A stretch of DNA of 64,000 bases. Origin: Mycobacterium sp. EPa45. Lineage in GTDB: Bacteria; Actinomycetota; Actinomycetes; Mycobacteriales; Mycobacteriaceae. Numbering within the stretch: position 1 is the first letter of the stretch; the number at the start of each line of letters is the position of its first letter. Positions 36,087 through 45,217 of this stretch are shown in pieces. The notes under the pieces are model-generated. The model was not told the origin of the DNA, made no database searches, and worked only from the letters and a program-made list of their open reading frames with translations. The stretch lies in the NCBI RefSeq assembly GCF_001021385.1, contig NZ_CP011773.1:6014001-6078000 (forward strand), in the 5' to 3' direction. Position numbers and translations under genes: made by a program.

Positions 36087-37730
36087 ATGAGCGATCAAGA
36101 CCTCGGTGTCCGGACGGCGCCCACGACGGCTGCGGCGAACCGGCTCCTGGCCGAAGCCGGTCGCCGTCGAACCTTCGCCGTCATCAGCCACCCCGACGCC
36201 GGTAAGTCCACGCTCACCGAGGCGCTGGTGCTGCACGCGAGAATCATCACCCAGGCCGGTGCCATCCACGGCAAAGCCGGGCGGCGGTCCACGGTCTCGG
36301 ACTGGATGGACATGGAGCAGGCCAGGGGTATCTCCATCACCTCCACGGCACTGCAGTTCCCCTACCACTCGCCGGAGGGCCAGGACTGCGTCATCAACCT
36401 GCTCGACACCCCCGGGCACGCGGACTTCTCCGAGGACACCTACCGGGTGCTGAGCGCCGTCGACTGCGCGGTCATGCTGATCGATGCAGCCAAGGGCCTG
36501 GAACCCCAGACACTCAAGCTGTTCCAGGTGTGCAAGCACCGCGGCCTGCCGATCCTCACGGTCATCAATAAGTGGGACCGTCCCGGCCGTCACGCGCTGG
36601 AACTCCTCGACGAGATCCAGGCTCGGATCGGGCTCAAGCCGACCCCGTTGACGTGGCCGGTCGGCATCGCCGGCGACTTCAAGGGCGTGCTGGATCGCCG
36701 CACCGGCAACTTCATCCGATTCACCCGCACAGCGGGTGGTGCCACCGCCGCACCCGAGGAGCACATCGCTCCCGAACAGGCCCACGAGGCAGCCGGCATC
36801 GACTGGGACAACGCGGTCGAGGAATGCGAGCTGCTCTCCGCCGATGACGGTGACCACGACCAGGAAGCGTTCCTGCAGGGCGTGACGACGCCTGTCCTGT
36901 TCACCTCCGCGGCCCTGAATTTCGGCGTCAACCAGCTCCTGGACAACCTGACACGGCTCGCGCCTCCGCCGAGCGGCCAGGTCGACGTCGAGGGCAATGT
37001 GCGGCCGGTCGACGCACCGTTCAGTGCCTTCGTTTTCAAGGTTCAAGCCGGCATGGACTCCGCCCATCGCGACCGCATCGCCTACGCCCGGGTGTGTTCG
37101 GGAACCTTCGAGCGAGGCGACGTCCTCACTCACGCCGCGACCGGCAAGCCGTTCGTCACCAAGTACGCGCAATCGGTGTTCGGCCAACAACGCTCGACAC
37201 TGGACAATGCGTGGCCGGGCGATGTGATCGGGCTCGCCAACGCCGCGGCACTGCGCCCAGGAGACACCCTGTTCCGCGACCTGCCCGTGCAGTTCCCGCC
37301 GATTCCGAGCTTCTCCCCCGAGTATTTCTCCGTCGCCCGGGGCACTGATCCGAGCAAGCACAAGCAATTCCGCAAGGGCATCGAGCAACTCGAGCAGGAG
37401 GGGGTGGTGCAGGTTCTGCGGTCAGACCGCCGCGGCGAGCAGGCGCCCGTCCTGGCCGCAGTGGGCCCACTGCAGTTCGAGGTGACCAGTCACCGGATGG
37501 CCACCGAATTCAATGCACCGATCTCTTTGGAACCGCTGCCCTACACCGTGGCGCGTGCCGCCGACCCTGAGGACGCAGCGTTCATCGACAAGCAGGTGTC
37601 GACCGAGGCTCTCACCCGCACCGACGGTGTGACGCTCGCATTGTTCACCACGAAGTGGCGGCTGCAGGGCTTCTGCGAGGACAACCCGAATGTGAAGCTG
37701 CGCCCGCTGGTTGCCGCAGGCGACGACTGA
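36087..37730 (+). CDS. prfC: Peptide chain release factor 3
   Basis: A 547-residue translational GTPase, RF3, that recycles release factors 1 and 2 from the ribosome. The G motifs are SHPDAGKST (G1), DTPGHADF (G3) and NKWD (G4; more often NKLD). The RF3-specific C-terminal part is present, with GPLQFEVTSHRMATEFNAP. It is a full-length, single gene starting with ATG 36087. Confidence 0.93.
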   Translation: MSDQDLGVRTAPTTAAANRLLAEAGRRRTFAVISHPDAGKSTLTEALVLHARIITQAGAIHGKAGRRSTVSDWMDMEQARGISITSTALQFPYHSPEGQDCVINLLDTPGHADFSEDTYRVLSAVDCAVMLIDAAKGLEPQTLKLFQVCKHRGLPILTVINKWDRPGRHALELLDEIQARIGLKPTPLTWPVGIAGDFKGVLDRRTGNFIRFTRTAGGATAAPEEHIAPEQAHEAAGIDWDNAVEECELLSADDGDHDQEAFLQGVTTPVLFTSAALNFGVNQLLDNLTRLAPPPSGQVDVEGNVRPVDAPFSAFVFKVQAGMDSAHRDRIAYARVCSGTFERGDVLTHAATGKPFVTKYAQSVFGQQRSTLDNAWPGDVIGLANAAALRPGDTLFRDLPVQFPPIPSFSPEYFSVARGTDPSKHKQFRKGIEQLEQEGVVQVLRSDRRGEQAPVLAAVGPLQFEVTSHRMATEFNAPISLEPLPYTVARAADPEDAAFIDKQVSTEALTRTDGVTLALFTTKWRLQGFCEDNPNVKLRPLVAAGDD

Positions 37731-38420
37731 TCACCACTTCGCGGCGACGTTGATCGCGATCTGGTCAGCGATCTTCGGGGCTGAGTCCCCGGGGTCGGCC
37801 GCGCAGGTGTTGACGTCGATGATGATGTTGTTGCGACGCTCCAGTGCCCGGCCACAGGCCCGGCCCGGAGCCTTGGCCTCTTCCTCTGTTGCGGTCGTGC
37901 TCAAAGCGTCGTCAGCGGTTGCGATCTGCCCGACCGACCAGCGGGTCCCGCTCTGCGTGTGAGTGAATGCGTGGCACGCCTGCCATTGTTGCGCCGAGGC
38001 GGAGAAGAAATTTTCGGCTTGCTCTGCCGTGGGGAACAACACCACTGCCTGCTTGACGTAATGGTCCAATTTGTCTCCGTCGCTGAGGCTTTGGTCGCGC
38101 TCCGCCAGGTAGCCACTGTCGGCATACACGCGCGTCTCAGCGGCGCCGTCGATGGCGAGGCAGTCCAGTGGCGCCATGACGCCGGCGTTGTCGGCCATCG
38201 ACGTCGCCGTATTCGTGACAGCCATATTGTTGACCCCCATCGCGGCGTTCACCTGATCAGGGCTGAGCAACAGCCCTGGCAGTTCCCGTTCGACAAGCGG
38301 GCGCGCGATCAACTTGGGGGGCGTCGCCGTCACCGCAACGCCTCCGATGGTGCCCCCGCACCCGGCGCTCATCAGCACACAGAACACGGCCGCCGTCACG
38401 ACCAGTTTCCGACGTTCCAT
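37731..38420 (-). CDS. Lipoprotein with PknH-like sensor domain
   Basis: A 229-residue exported lipoprotein. The signal VVTAAVFCVLMSAGC ends in a lipobox cysteine. The mature region starts with LLLSPDQVNAAMGV, contains two cysteine pairs (APLDCLAID, QACHAF, GRACGRAL, VNTCAA) and has FPTAEQAENFFSASAQQWQAC, the plan of the PknH extracellular sensor domain found in mycobacterial Lpp proteins. It may bind a ligand at the cell surface. ATG 38420 gives the best signal peptide; GTG 38441 is possible. Its stop is adjacent to the end of prfC. Confidence 0.8.
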   Translation of the reverse strand: MERRKLVVTAAVFCVLMSAGCGGTIGGVAVTATPPKLIARPLVERELPGLLLSPDQVNAAMGVNNMAVTNTATSMADNAGVMAPLDCLAIDGAAETRVYADSGYLAERDQSLSDGDKLDHYVKQAVVLFPTAEQAENFFSASAQQWQACHAFTHTQSGTRWSVGQIATADDALSTTATEEEAKAPGRACGRALERRNNIIIDVNTCAADPGDSAPKIADQIAINVAAKW

Positions 38421-38446
38421 TTCCCGCAGGGGTATACCCACATTTT

Positions 38447-38499
38447 GCGATTTCGGCGCGCAATCCGCCGTTGAGCGAACGAAAGCGCGCCGAAATCGC
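38447..38499. terminator. Hairpin after SDR gene
   Basis: GCGATTTCGGCGCGC at 38447-38461 is a perfect complement of the segment 38485-38499, with a 23-base loop. The right arm reaches the stop codon of the minus-strand SDR gene (38499-39176) and the hairpin precedes the minus-strand lipoprotein gene, so it probably terminates the SDR transcript. Confidence 0.65.
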
Positions 38500-39176
38500 T
38501 AGGTGTTGACCGTGGACAGACCCGCCTTGACCTGGCGTGACAGCTCGTCAGCCAGGATCTCGGCGTCGCCATTGAGGACGCCGGTGATGGCCTGCTTGGC
38601 CACCTGTGCGGGATCGATCTTCTGCTCGGCCGGGATGTAGCTGACCATGTCGGTGTCCATGTACCCGACGTGTAGGGCGGCGACGTGAATTCCCTTGGGC
38701 GCGAGCTCAGCTCGCAGCGCGTCGGTGAGCGCCCAGGCGGCTGCCTTGGCCGCCGAGTAGGCGCCCGAGCTCGGCGGGTGCACCCACGCCAGCACCGACA
38801 GCACGTTCAGTACCGCTCCCCCGCCGTTGTTCTCGATGATCGGCACGAACTCCCGGCTGACATTCAGCGTCCCGAAGTAGTGGGTTTCCATCTCGAGCCG
38901 GATGTCGTCGATCGGCCCGGTGAGCAGCGGTGCCCGCGTGGAGACGCCGGCGTTGTTCACCAGCACCGTGACATCGCCGGCGATCTCCGCCGCGCGGCGC
39001 ACCGACTCCGGGTCGGTGATGTCCAGCTGGACCGGGATCGCGCCGGGCAGGTCGACGGTCTCCGGCCTGCGGGCCGCGGCGTAGACCTTCGCCCCCCTCG
39101 AGAGCAGCTCGGCGGCCAGCTGTCGTCCCAATCCGCGATTGGCACCTGTTACCAGTGCGGTGATCTGCTCGGTCAT
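38499..39176 (-). CDS. Short-chain dehydrogenase/reductase
   Basis: A 225-residue SDR with ALVTGANRGLGRQLA, VLVNNAGV and a YSAAK active site. The serine is in NVLSVLAW. It is slightly shorter than most FabG-like SDRs but has all catalytic residues. It stands alone, followed by a strong hairpin. The substrate is unknown. Confidence 0.85.
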   Translation of the reverse strand: MTEQITALVTGANRGLGRQLAAELLSRGAKVYAAARRPETVDLPGAIPVQLDITDPESVRRAAEIAGDVTVLVNNAGVSTRAPLLTGPIDDIRLEMETHYFGTLNVSREFVPIIENNGGGAVLNVLSVLAWVHPPSSGAYSAAKAAAWALTDALRAELAPKGIHVAALHVGYMDTDMVSYIPAEQKIDPAQVAKQAITGVLNGDAEILADELSRQVKAGLSTVNT

Positions 39177-39336
39177 CGATGTCCCTTTCCACGGTTCTTT
39201 GGTTGGCTCAACACTAGAGCAGGCTGAGTTAATTCCGGTAGACCCAGCTGGTGACCGCCTGGTACAAGCCGGTGCCTCCCAGCTGAGAGCGCGGCGGTCG
39301 TGGCGGTCCCACTCGGATGAATCCCACGATGGTCCG

Positions 39337-40551
39337 ATGCAGCATCACAGGCACATCGCACGCAGTGCGGCGGCGCTCGCCGCCGCCATGGGTATCGGCC
39401 GGTTCGTTTACACCCCGATCCTGCCGCTGATGACGGCACAAACACCCATGACGCCACATACCGCCGCCACCTTGGCCACCGCCAATTACATCGGCTACCT
39501 TGTCGGCGCACTGGCGGGCTTCGTCTGGCCACGACTCGCCCGATCCGTCGTTGCCTGTCGCGCATCGCTGGTCGTACTCGTCGCGAGTTTGGCCGCCATG
39601 CCGTTGGCCGGCACCACGTTCGAGTGGATGCTGCTGCGCACCGTGGCCGGCGTGACCAGTGCGCTGGTGTTCGTGATCGCCGTCAACACCCTGCTGGAGC
39701 ACCTACACGGCAGTCCGGCGCACCTGGCCGGGTGGGCATTCGGTGGAATCGGTGCGGGCATCGCGTTCTCAGCGGTCCTGGTGCTGGCCGGCCAGCAGTG
39801 GCGGCTCGCCTGGTGGGGCGCGGCGATCGCAGCTGGGATCCTGACCACCGCCGCTTGGATGATGCGCCCGGCTCCCCCCGGTGTGCAGTCGTCGGGTGTG
39901 ACTCAAAATCGCCTGCCGCACTGCATATTCGGGTTGCTTGCGGTGAGTTACACCCTCGAGGGCGTCGGCTACATCATCGCCGGCACCTTCCTGGTCGCCG
40001 CGGTCACACAGGGCGCACCGCACTGGCTCGGCGGCGCGACGTGGCTCGTCGTAGGGCTGGCGACCATTCCATCCGCGGCGCTGTGGGCGGCGTTGAGTAC
40101 CCGGTGGTCACATTCGGGACTCTTGGTGACGGCGTTGTGCGCGCAAGCGGCGGGAATCGCCGCGGCAGGCATCTTCGGCGGGGTCGCGGCCGCGCTGATC
40201 GGGTCGGCGTTGTTCGGCGGCACGTTCATCGGAATCAGCACGCTGTCGCTGGCGGCCGCGCGTCTGCTGCGCTATCCGCGTGCGGTCGCACTGTTGACCG
40301 CCGGATACTCGGTCGGGCAGATACTGGGACCGGTCGTGGTCAGCCCCCTGCTGCATGACGGCTTCCGGCCGGCCCTGGTGGTGGGTGCGGCCGTGGTGCT
40401 AGCTGCCGCCGTGGTCGCGGGGCTGATGCGGGTCGTCGGCGGGCAGCCAGGACGAGGAGTCGGCGAGTCCGAAATCCACTATGCCCCGGGTGAATTCGTC
40501 GACCAAGGCGTGAACCGCGGGGTTGTCGTCGTCGCGCCGCCACACCAGTGA
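39337..40551 (+). CDS. MFS transporter (YbfB/YjiJ-like)
   Basis: A 404-residue inner-membrane transporter with about 12 hydrophobic segments. The opening SAAALAAAMGIGRFVYTPILPLMTA is characteristic of the YbfB/YjiJ group of MFS permeases. The substrate is unknown. The last 50 codons are hydrophilic and overlap the convergent LysR gene by 153 bases. ATG 39337 is chosen because it directly precedes the first membrane helix. Confidence 0.85.
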   Translation: MQHHRHIARSAAALAAAMGIGRFVYTPILPLMTAQTPMTPHTAATLATANYIGYLVGALAGFVWPRLARSVVACRASLVVLVASLAAMPLAGTTFEWMLLRTVAGVTSALVFVIAVNTLLEHLHGSPAHLAGWAFGGIGAGIAFSAVLVLAGQQWRLAWWGAAIAAGILTTAAWMMRPAPPGVQSSGVTQNRLPHCIFGLLAVSYTLEGVGYIIAGTFLVAAVTQGAPHWLGGATWLVVGLATIPSAALWAALSTRWSHSGLLVTALCAQAAGIAAAGIFGGVAAALIGSALFGGTFIGISTLSLAAARLLRYPRAVALLTAGYSVGQILGPVVVSPLLHDGFRPALVVGAAVVLAAAVVAGLMRVVGGQPGRGVGESEIHYAPGEFVDQGVNRGVVVVAPPHQ

Positions 40552-41331
40552 CCACGTCCACAACGGCGACGGGTTGATCACCGCCCGGCGCACCAGGTCT
40601 TTGGGCAGCGCCTCGTCCTGGCCTTTCGGGTTGTTGACAACCGGACGGCCCAGGCCGCGGACGTGCTCGAAGAACGTTGGGCCGGTGACACCGCCGTCGT
40701 CGGTGCGCATGATGCGGGCGCCGGTGGCGGCCGCGAACTGCTCGGCGTAGCGATTCCACGACAACCAGCTGCCGGCATCCGCGTCGACCAACACGACGGT
40801 GTCGGCGGCATCGACCGGCGCATCGTCGGAACCGACCGCAAGCGCGTAGAGCCGGTCCACTCCCAGCAGCCGGGCCTCGAGAGACAGCGCCTCCAGGTCG
40901 TCCTTCTGCACCCAGCAGATCGCCAGATCGAGGCTGCCGTCGGCGACCCGCGCGGCCTGCGTGTGCGACGGCATGACCCAGGTGTCCACCCGCAATTGCG
41001 CGATCCCGGCCGCCCGCTCGGACCAATCCGTCGGACACCAATTGACATAGCCGACCCGGACCGGCTCCGAACCACCGAGATTAGAAGCGCGCCTTCGCAA
41101 TTCGTCAGCTTGGGCGATCAGCGCCCTCGCGTCCGGTAATAGCGCGGCGCCGGCTGGTGTCAGGGTCACTGAGCGGCGGTCGCGGTCGAAGAGGGTGATC
41201 TTGAGGTCGCGCTCGAGAACCTTGATCTGCTGAGACAGCGACGGCCCGGCGATGCGGAGACGTTGAGCAGCGCGACCGAAATTCAACTCGTCGGCCACGG
41301 TGACGAAGTAGCGCAGCTGCCGCAACTCCAT
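40399..41331 (-). CDS. LysR-family transcriptional regulator
   Basis: A 310-residue regulator. The N-terminal winged helix is LRQLRYFVTVADELNFGRAAQRLRIAGPSLSQQIKVLERDL, a classic LysR domain. The C-terminal part is the periplasmic-binding-like effector domain. It is divergent from the SDR and DUF4440 genes at 41449-42505, which it probably controls, and it overlaps the 3' end of the MFS gene. Confidence 0.9.
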   Translation of the reverse strand: MELRQLRYFVTVADELNFGRAAQRLRIAGPSLSQQIKVLERDLKITLFDRDRRSVTLTPAGAALLPDARALIAQADELRRRASNLGGSEPVRVGYVNWCPTDWSERAAGIAQLRVDTWVMPSHTQAARVADGSLDLAICWVQKDDLEALSLEARLLGVDRLYALAVGSDDAPVDAADTVVLVDADAGSWLSWNRYAEQFAAATGARIMRTDDGGVTGPTFFEHVRGLGRPVVNNPKGQDEALPKDLVRRAVINPSPLWTWSLVWRRDDDNPAVHALVDEFTRGIVDFGLADSSSWLPADDPHQPRDHGGS

Positions 41332-41448
41332 CGCTGCAGCCTAGTAGGCGCTGCCTCACAGCAGAGAGGGGATCTGTCGACCCGGCGTGGCATCAGCGTG
41401 AAGTCCCACGTGTTGAGCAAGGCAGACAGCGAAGAAAGGACCATCAAC

Positions 41449-42153
41449 ATGGACATCCCGGCGCGGGTCGCCGTGATCACCGGTGCCTCCCAGGGCATCG
41501 GGGCCGGCCTGGTACAGGGCTATCGCCGGCTGGGCTACGGGGTGGTCGCCAACTCGCGAACCATCCGCGACAGTGACGACCCACTGATACTCACCGTCGC
41601 CGGCGACATCGCCCGACCAGGGGTGGGACAACGCATCGCCGACGCTGCGGTGCAGCGCTTCGGCCGCATCGACACGGTGGTCAACAACGCCGGCATCTTC
41701 ATCCCCAAACCGTTCACCGATTACACCGACGCCGACTACGACGCCATCACCGGAGTGAATCTGCGTGGCTTCTTCGAGGTGACCCGGGCGGCGCTGCGGC
41801 TGCTCGGGACCGGTGGCCACGTCGTCAACATCTCGACCAGTCTGGTGGACCACGCCAACTCCCAGGTGCCGTCGGCGTTGGCATCACTGACGAAGGGCGG
41901 CCTCAACGCCGTGACCAGGGCGCTCGCCGTCGAGTACGCCGGCCGCGGGATCCGGGTCAACGCCGTCGCCCTCGGGGTCGTCAGCACCCCGATGCACGAT
42001 CCGTCGACCCACGACATATTGGCCCAACTCAATCCGCTGCGCCGGCTCGGCGATATCGACGACGCCGTCGAGGCCGTGCTGTACCTGGAACAGGCAGGAT
42101 TCGTCACGGGCGAGATCCTGCACGTGGACGGAGGTCAAAGTGCAGGACACTGA
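41449..42153 (+). CDS. Short-chain dehydrogenase lacking catalytic tyrosine
   Basis: A 234-residue SDR. The cofactor motif AVITGASQGIGAGLV and VVNNAGIF are intact, as is the catalytic serine region VNISTSLVD. The usual Y-x-x-x-K motif reads A-S-L-T-K (LASLTKGGL), so the catalytic tyrosine is missing. The protein might be a binding partner or use another acid. GAAAGGA precedes ATG 41449. It overlaps the following gene by 14 bases and is divergent from the LysR gene. Confidence 0.83.
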   Translation: MDIPARVAVITGASQGIGAGLVQGYRRLGYGVVANSRTIRDSDDPLILTVAGDIARPGVGQRIADAAVQRFGRIDTVVNNAGIFIPKPFTDYTDADYDAITGVNLRGFFEVTRAALRLLGTGGHVVNISTSLVDHANSQVPSALASLTKGGLNAVTRALAVEYAGRGIRVNAVALGVVSTPMHDPSTHDILAQLNPLRRLGDIDDAVEAVLYLEQAGFVTGEILHVDGGQSAGH

Positions 42154-42505
42154 GGATCTCCTACGATCCGTATTGAACCGGTGGAAAGCCGCTATCGACG
42201 CCCACGATCCGCAAGCGGTCGCCGCCGTCTTCGCCGCCGACGCGATTTTTCAGGGCCTGCGCCCCTTCAGCGTCGGGCGACAGGGAGTCTTCGACTACTA
42301 CGACTCTCAGCCTGCCGGGATGACGGTGAACTACTCGGTGCTGGAATCGCGGCAGATCGGCGCCGACACCGTACTGGGCTATGTCGCAGCGAGTTTCGCG
42401 TTTCGCGATGGACAGGCCAGGGACCTTCGCCTTGGCATCGTCATCACCCGCTTCGGCGAGCACTGGAGCATCGCGTACTACCAGGCGAGCCCCGCTCCGG
42501 ATTAG
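42140..42505 (+). CDS. DUF4440/SnoaL-like small protein
   Basis: A 121-residue cone-fold protein starting with GTG 42140. LLRSVLNRWKAAIDAHDPQAVAAVFAADAIFQG is typical of the DUF4440/SgcJ-like families. It is coupled to the preceding SDR by a 14-base overlap, so both likely serve one pathway under the LysR regulator. Catalytic or carrier function is unknown. Confidence 0.8.
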   Translation: MQDTEDLLRSVLNRWKAAIDAHDPQAVAAVFAADAIFQGLRPFSVGRQGVFDYYDSQPAGMTVNYSVLESRQIGADTVLGYVAASFAFRDGQARDLRLGIVITRFGEHWSIAYYQASPAPD

Positions 42506-43392
42506 CGGCCGAGGTGGATCTGCAATCCGTGGCTGCGCAATTGTTCGAAGCTGTAGCTGAATTCGCCGCGGCGGCCGATGGATACGACGTAGCGGTCCTG
42601 GCCTTCGTTGATCGAGAAGGTGAAGGAGAACGTGCAGTTGGCACTGTCGCCGGTGCCCGCACCCAGCGACGTGGTGGTGAGAATGTCGCCCTTGCCATTC
42701 CTGACGGTGACCGGAGTGGTACGCCCGACGTCGGCGTAGCCGTCCGTCCCGTGGCAGGCGCCCCCGTCGGTGACGATCGCGCCGGTGCCGAGGCTGTCGG
42801 TCAGTACGAAAACACCGGAGATCTTGGCGGATTCAAGAACGCGAAAACCCTTGTTGAACCGCGGGCAGAACACATCGACCGCGATCTTGTCGGCGAGCAG
42901 ACCCTGCTGCTGCCCACCGTGTTCGAGCTGATTACACACCTCGTGCCCGTGGGCTACGGCATTGGCCTCGGAATTGAACTGGTCGAACAACCCCGCCGTC
43001 TGCAACGCCTGCACGTAGTCGACTTCGGGCACCGGCCCCGGTTTGTGCCGTGCCCACAGTAGGCCCGCTACCACTCCGGCGATGATGACGATGACCGCGG
43101 TCGTCACTCCCGTGGCCAGCCACGTCAACCGAATGCTCGACCGAGCCACCGGCACTTCGACGTAGTCCGGCAACATCTGCCCACCGACGGGGTCGTTCGA
43201 CTCGGCCCTGCCGTTTCGAACCCGATTGGTCGGATGTCCGGCGGTGTAGTAGCGGCCCTCGAAGCGGGCAGTTGGATCGGGCCGCCAGCCAGTCGGCGGG
43301 GTCGGTGTCAGGACACCGCCGCAGCGCGCGCAGCTGCCGTGTGCGTCGAGGTCCGCCCCGCAATAGGGGCAGGCCGCGGGCGCACGCTTCAT
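42502..43392 (-). CDS. Membrane protein with zinc ribbon, DUF2510 and DUF732-like parts
   Basis: A 296-residue membrane protein. It opens with a zinc ribbon (CPYCGADLDAHGSCARCGG), then GWRPDPTARFEGRYY of the DUF2510 type, a single membrane helix (GVTTAVIVIIAGVVAGLLW), and an extracytoplasmic part containing VDYVQALQTAGLFDQFNSEANAVAHGHEVCNQL, which resembles DUF732. This is a combination seen in mycobacterial envelope proteins. It ends in a four-base overlap with the convergent DUF4440 gene. Confidence 0.75.
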   Translation of the reverse strand: MKRAPAACPYCGADLDAHGSCARCGGVLTPTPPTGWRPDPTARFEGRYYTAGHPTNRVRNGRAESNDPVGGQMLPDYVEVPVARSSIRLTWLATGVTTAVIVIIAGVVAGLLWARHKPGPVPEVDYVQALQTAGLFDQFNSEANAVAHGHEVCNQLEHGGQQQGLLADKIAVDVFCPRFNKGFRVLESAKISGVFVLTDSLGTGAIVTDGGACHGTDGYADVGRTTPVTVRNGKGDILTTTSLGAGTGDSANCTFSFTFSINEGQDRYVVSIGRRGEFSYSFEQLRSHGLQIHLGR

Positions 43393-43557
43393 CGCTCTTG
43401 AATATCACCGAAACCGGCATCTCGCTGCGGCAATGCGCTCTTTGTGCAGGTGCGCGCGCCGGGCCGCACTGGCGCTGCGGGGCTGGGTATGCCAGGCGGG
43501 TTAGGGTGCTTTGGTCGGCTTCAGTGAACAAGCCGACCGGAAAGTTGAGCAAAATCT

Positions 43558-44589
43558 ATGAGTGCACCAGCAGAGACGTCACCGCTCGAAGCCCGGGTCG
43601 GCCACTACTACCGGATGGACGGGACCTACCTCGTCGGCCGCGAGAAGCTTCGTGAGTATGCCCGCGCGGTGCAGGACTACCACCCTGCCCACTGGGATGT
43701 CGCTGCGGCCGCCGAGCTCGGCTATTCCGATGTGATCGCCCCGCTGACCTTCACCTCGGCGCCCGGTATGCAGTGCAATCGGCGGATGTTCGAGTCGATC
43801 GTCGTCGGGTACGACACCTACTTGCAGACCGAAGAGGTCTTCGAGCAGCACCGCCCGATTGTCGCCGGTGACGAGCTTGTCATCGACGTCGAACTCACCT
43901 CGGTACGCCGCACTGCGGGCCGGGACTTCATCACCGTCACCAACACGTTCACTGACACCCGCGGCGAGCGGGTGCACACTCTGCACACCACCGTTGTCGG
44001 CATCACCGCCGAGGACATCGACGCGGGAGTGAAGACGGCCGTCCAGAACGCGATGATGCACGACATGAACATTCTCGACATCGGCGGGATCGACGACGAA
44101 TACGAGAAGGAGCTGCGACCCGAGGGCGAGATCCGCATCTCGGACGGCGGTCTGACCCGCACGCCGGGAACGCGGTCATTCGACGACGTCAAGGTCGGCG
44201 ACGAGCTGCCGACCCACCACACCCGGGTGGCCCGCGGCGACCTGGTGAACTACGCCGGAGTGGCCGGCGATGCGAACCCGATCCACTGGGATGAGGACAT
44301 CGCCAAGCTTGCCGGCCTGCCCGACGTGATCGCCCACGGCATGCTCACCATGGGCCTTGCCGCGGGCTTCCACTCGAGCTGGTCGGGTGATCCGGGTGCG
44401 GTGACTCGCTTCGCGGTGCGGTTGTCGCAGCCCGCTGTCGTCTCGGCGAAGCAGGGCGCCGACATTGAGTTCAGCGGCAAGGTCAAATCGTTGGATCCCG
44501 AAACCCGCTCGGGCGTAGTCCTCATCGGCGCGAAATCCGAGGGCAAGAAGATCTTTGGTCTGGCGACGATGAACGTGCGATTCGCCTGA
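43558..44589 (+). CDS. Fused MaoC-type (3R)-hydroxyacyl dehydratase (HadA/HadB-like)
   Basis: A 343-residue protein with two hot-dog domains. The C-terminal one carries the hydratase-2 motif YAGVAGDANPIHWDEDIAKLA with the catalytic Asp and His, followed by HGMLTMG. The N-terminal half resembles it (DYHPAHWDVAAAAELGYSDVIAP) but lacks the asparagine. This is the fused HadA/HadB arrangement seen in mycobacterial dehydratases of the mycolic acid pathway, for example the HadD type of M. smegmatis, so a similar role in fatty-acid elongation is plausible. The protein is cytoplasmic. Confidence 0.82.
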   Translation: MSAPAETSPLEARVGHYYRMDGTYLVGREKLREYARAVQDYHPAHWDVAAAAELGYSDVIAPLTFTSAPGMQCNRRMFESIVVGYDTYLQTEEVFEQHRPIVAGDELVIDVELTSVRRTAGRDFITVTNTFTDTRGERVHTLHTTVVGITAEDIDAGVKTAVQNAMMHDMNILDIGGIDDEYEKELRPEGEIRISDGGLTRTPGTRSFDDVKVGDELPTHHTRVARGDLVNYAGVAGDANPIHWDEDIAKLAGLPDVIAHGMLTMGLAAGFHSSWSGDPGAVTRFAVRLSQPAVVSAKQGADIEFSGKVKSLDPETRSGVVLIGAKSEGKKIFGLATMNVRFA

Positions 44590-44596
44590 CGCCGCG

Positions 44597-45217
44597 TTAC
44601 CCGCGAAGCTCGGAAAGCCATCGCCCGATCCCGCGCGGATCCGCGATGTGATCCGGATTGACAACGCGCATGGCGGCATTGACGGCCATGGCTGCCTCGC
44701 AACTGTCCGGATCCTGCAACACGACCCGTCCACCGGCGCCTTTCACGTCCTCGCAACCGCGGGCTCCATCTTCGCTCGCGCACGAAAGCAAAACGGCCGT
44801 TACCGAATTGACGAGCTGGGCCGCGCTGGAGAACACCGCGTCCAGCGAGGGACGCGAGCACAGGATCGGTGGATCCAAAGTCAGGTGGGCGCGCACGCCG
44901 GGACCCGTCTCATACTGCTCGATCGGCGTCTGCGGCTCCGTCGACCGGCCGCGGTCGTTGCCTGCCAGCAGGTGGTATCCGGCAGGGGCGAGGGTGACCT
45001 CGCCAGGTGTGCACGGCCACGGACTGTTGCTCGGTTCACGAATCGGAATTGCGGTGTAACTCTGGAGAACTCGATCAAGTCCTGAGTACTGCGGCGCGCG
45101 ATGCAACACCACGAACACCACCGTGTTGCCGATGTCGACGAGTGTTTCGAAGATCCCTCGCAACGCCTTGATTCCCCCGGCACTGCCTCCGATCACAACG
45201 ACGTCAGGGCCCGACAT
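44597..45217 (-). CDS. CheB-type methylesterase domain protein
   Basis: A 206-residue CheB C-terminal (methylesterase) domain without a receiver domain. VVIGGSAGGIKALR holds the serine, VVLHRAP the histidine and CASEDGARG the aspartate of the catalytic triad. In bacteria with chemotaxis such enzymes deamidate or demethylate chemoreceptors. Here the gene is coupled to cheR (14-base overlap) and a hybrid kinase but no receptor is present. The target is therefore unknown, possibly the kinase itself. Confidence 0.85.
   Translation of the reverse strand: MSGPDVVVIGGSAGGIKALRGIFETLVDIGNTVVFVVLHRAPQYSGLDRVLQSYTAIPIREPSNSPWPCTPGEVTLAPAGYHLLAGNDRGRSTEPQTPIEQYETGPGVRAHLTLDPPILCSRPSLDAVFSSAAQLVNSVTAVLLSCASEDGARGCEDVKGAGGRVVLQDPDSCEAAMAVNAAMRVVNPDHIADPRGIGRWLSELRG

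Noticed and set aside
36033..37388. Minus-strand frame of 451 codons across prfC
   Set aside because: Antisense shadow of release factor 3, which is unmistakable on the plus strand.
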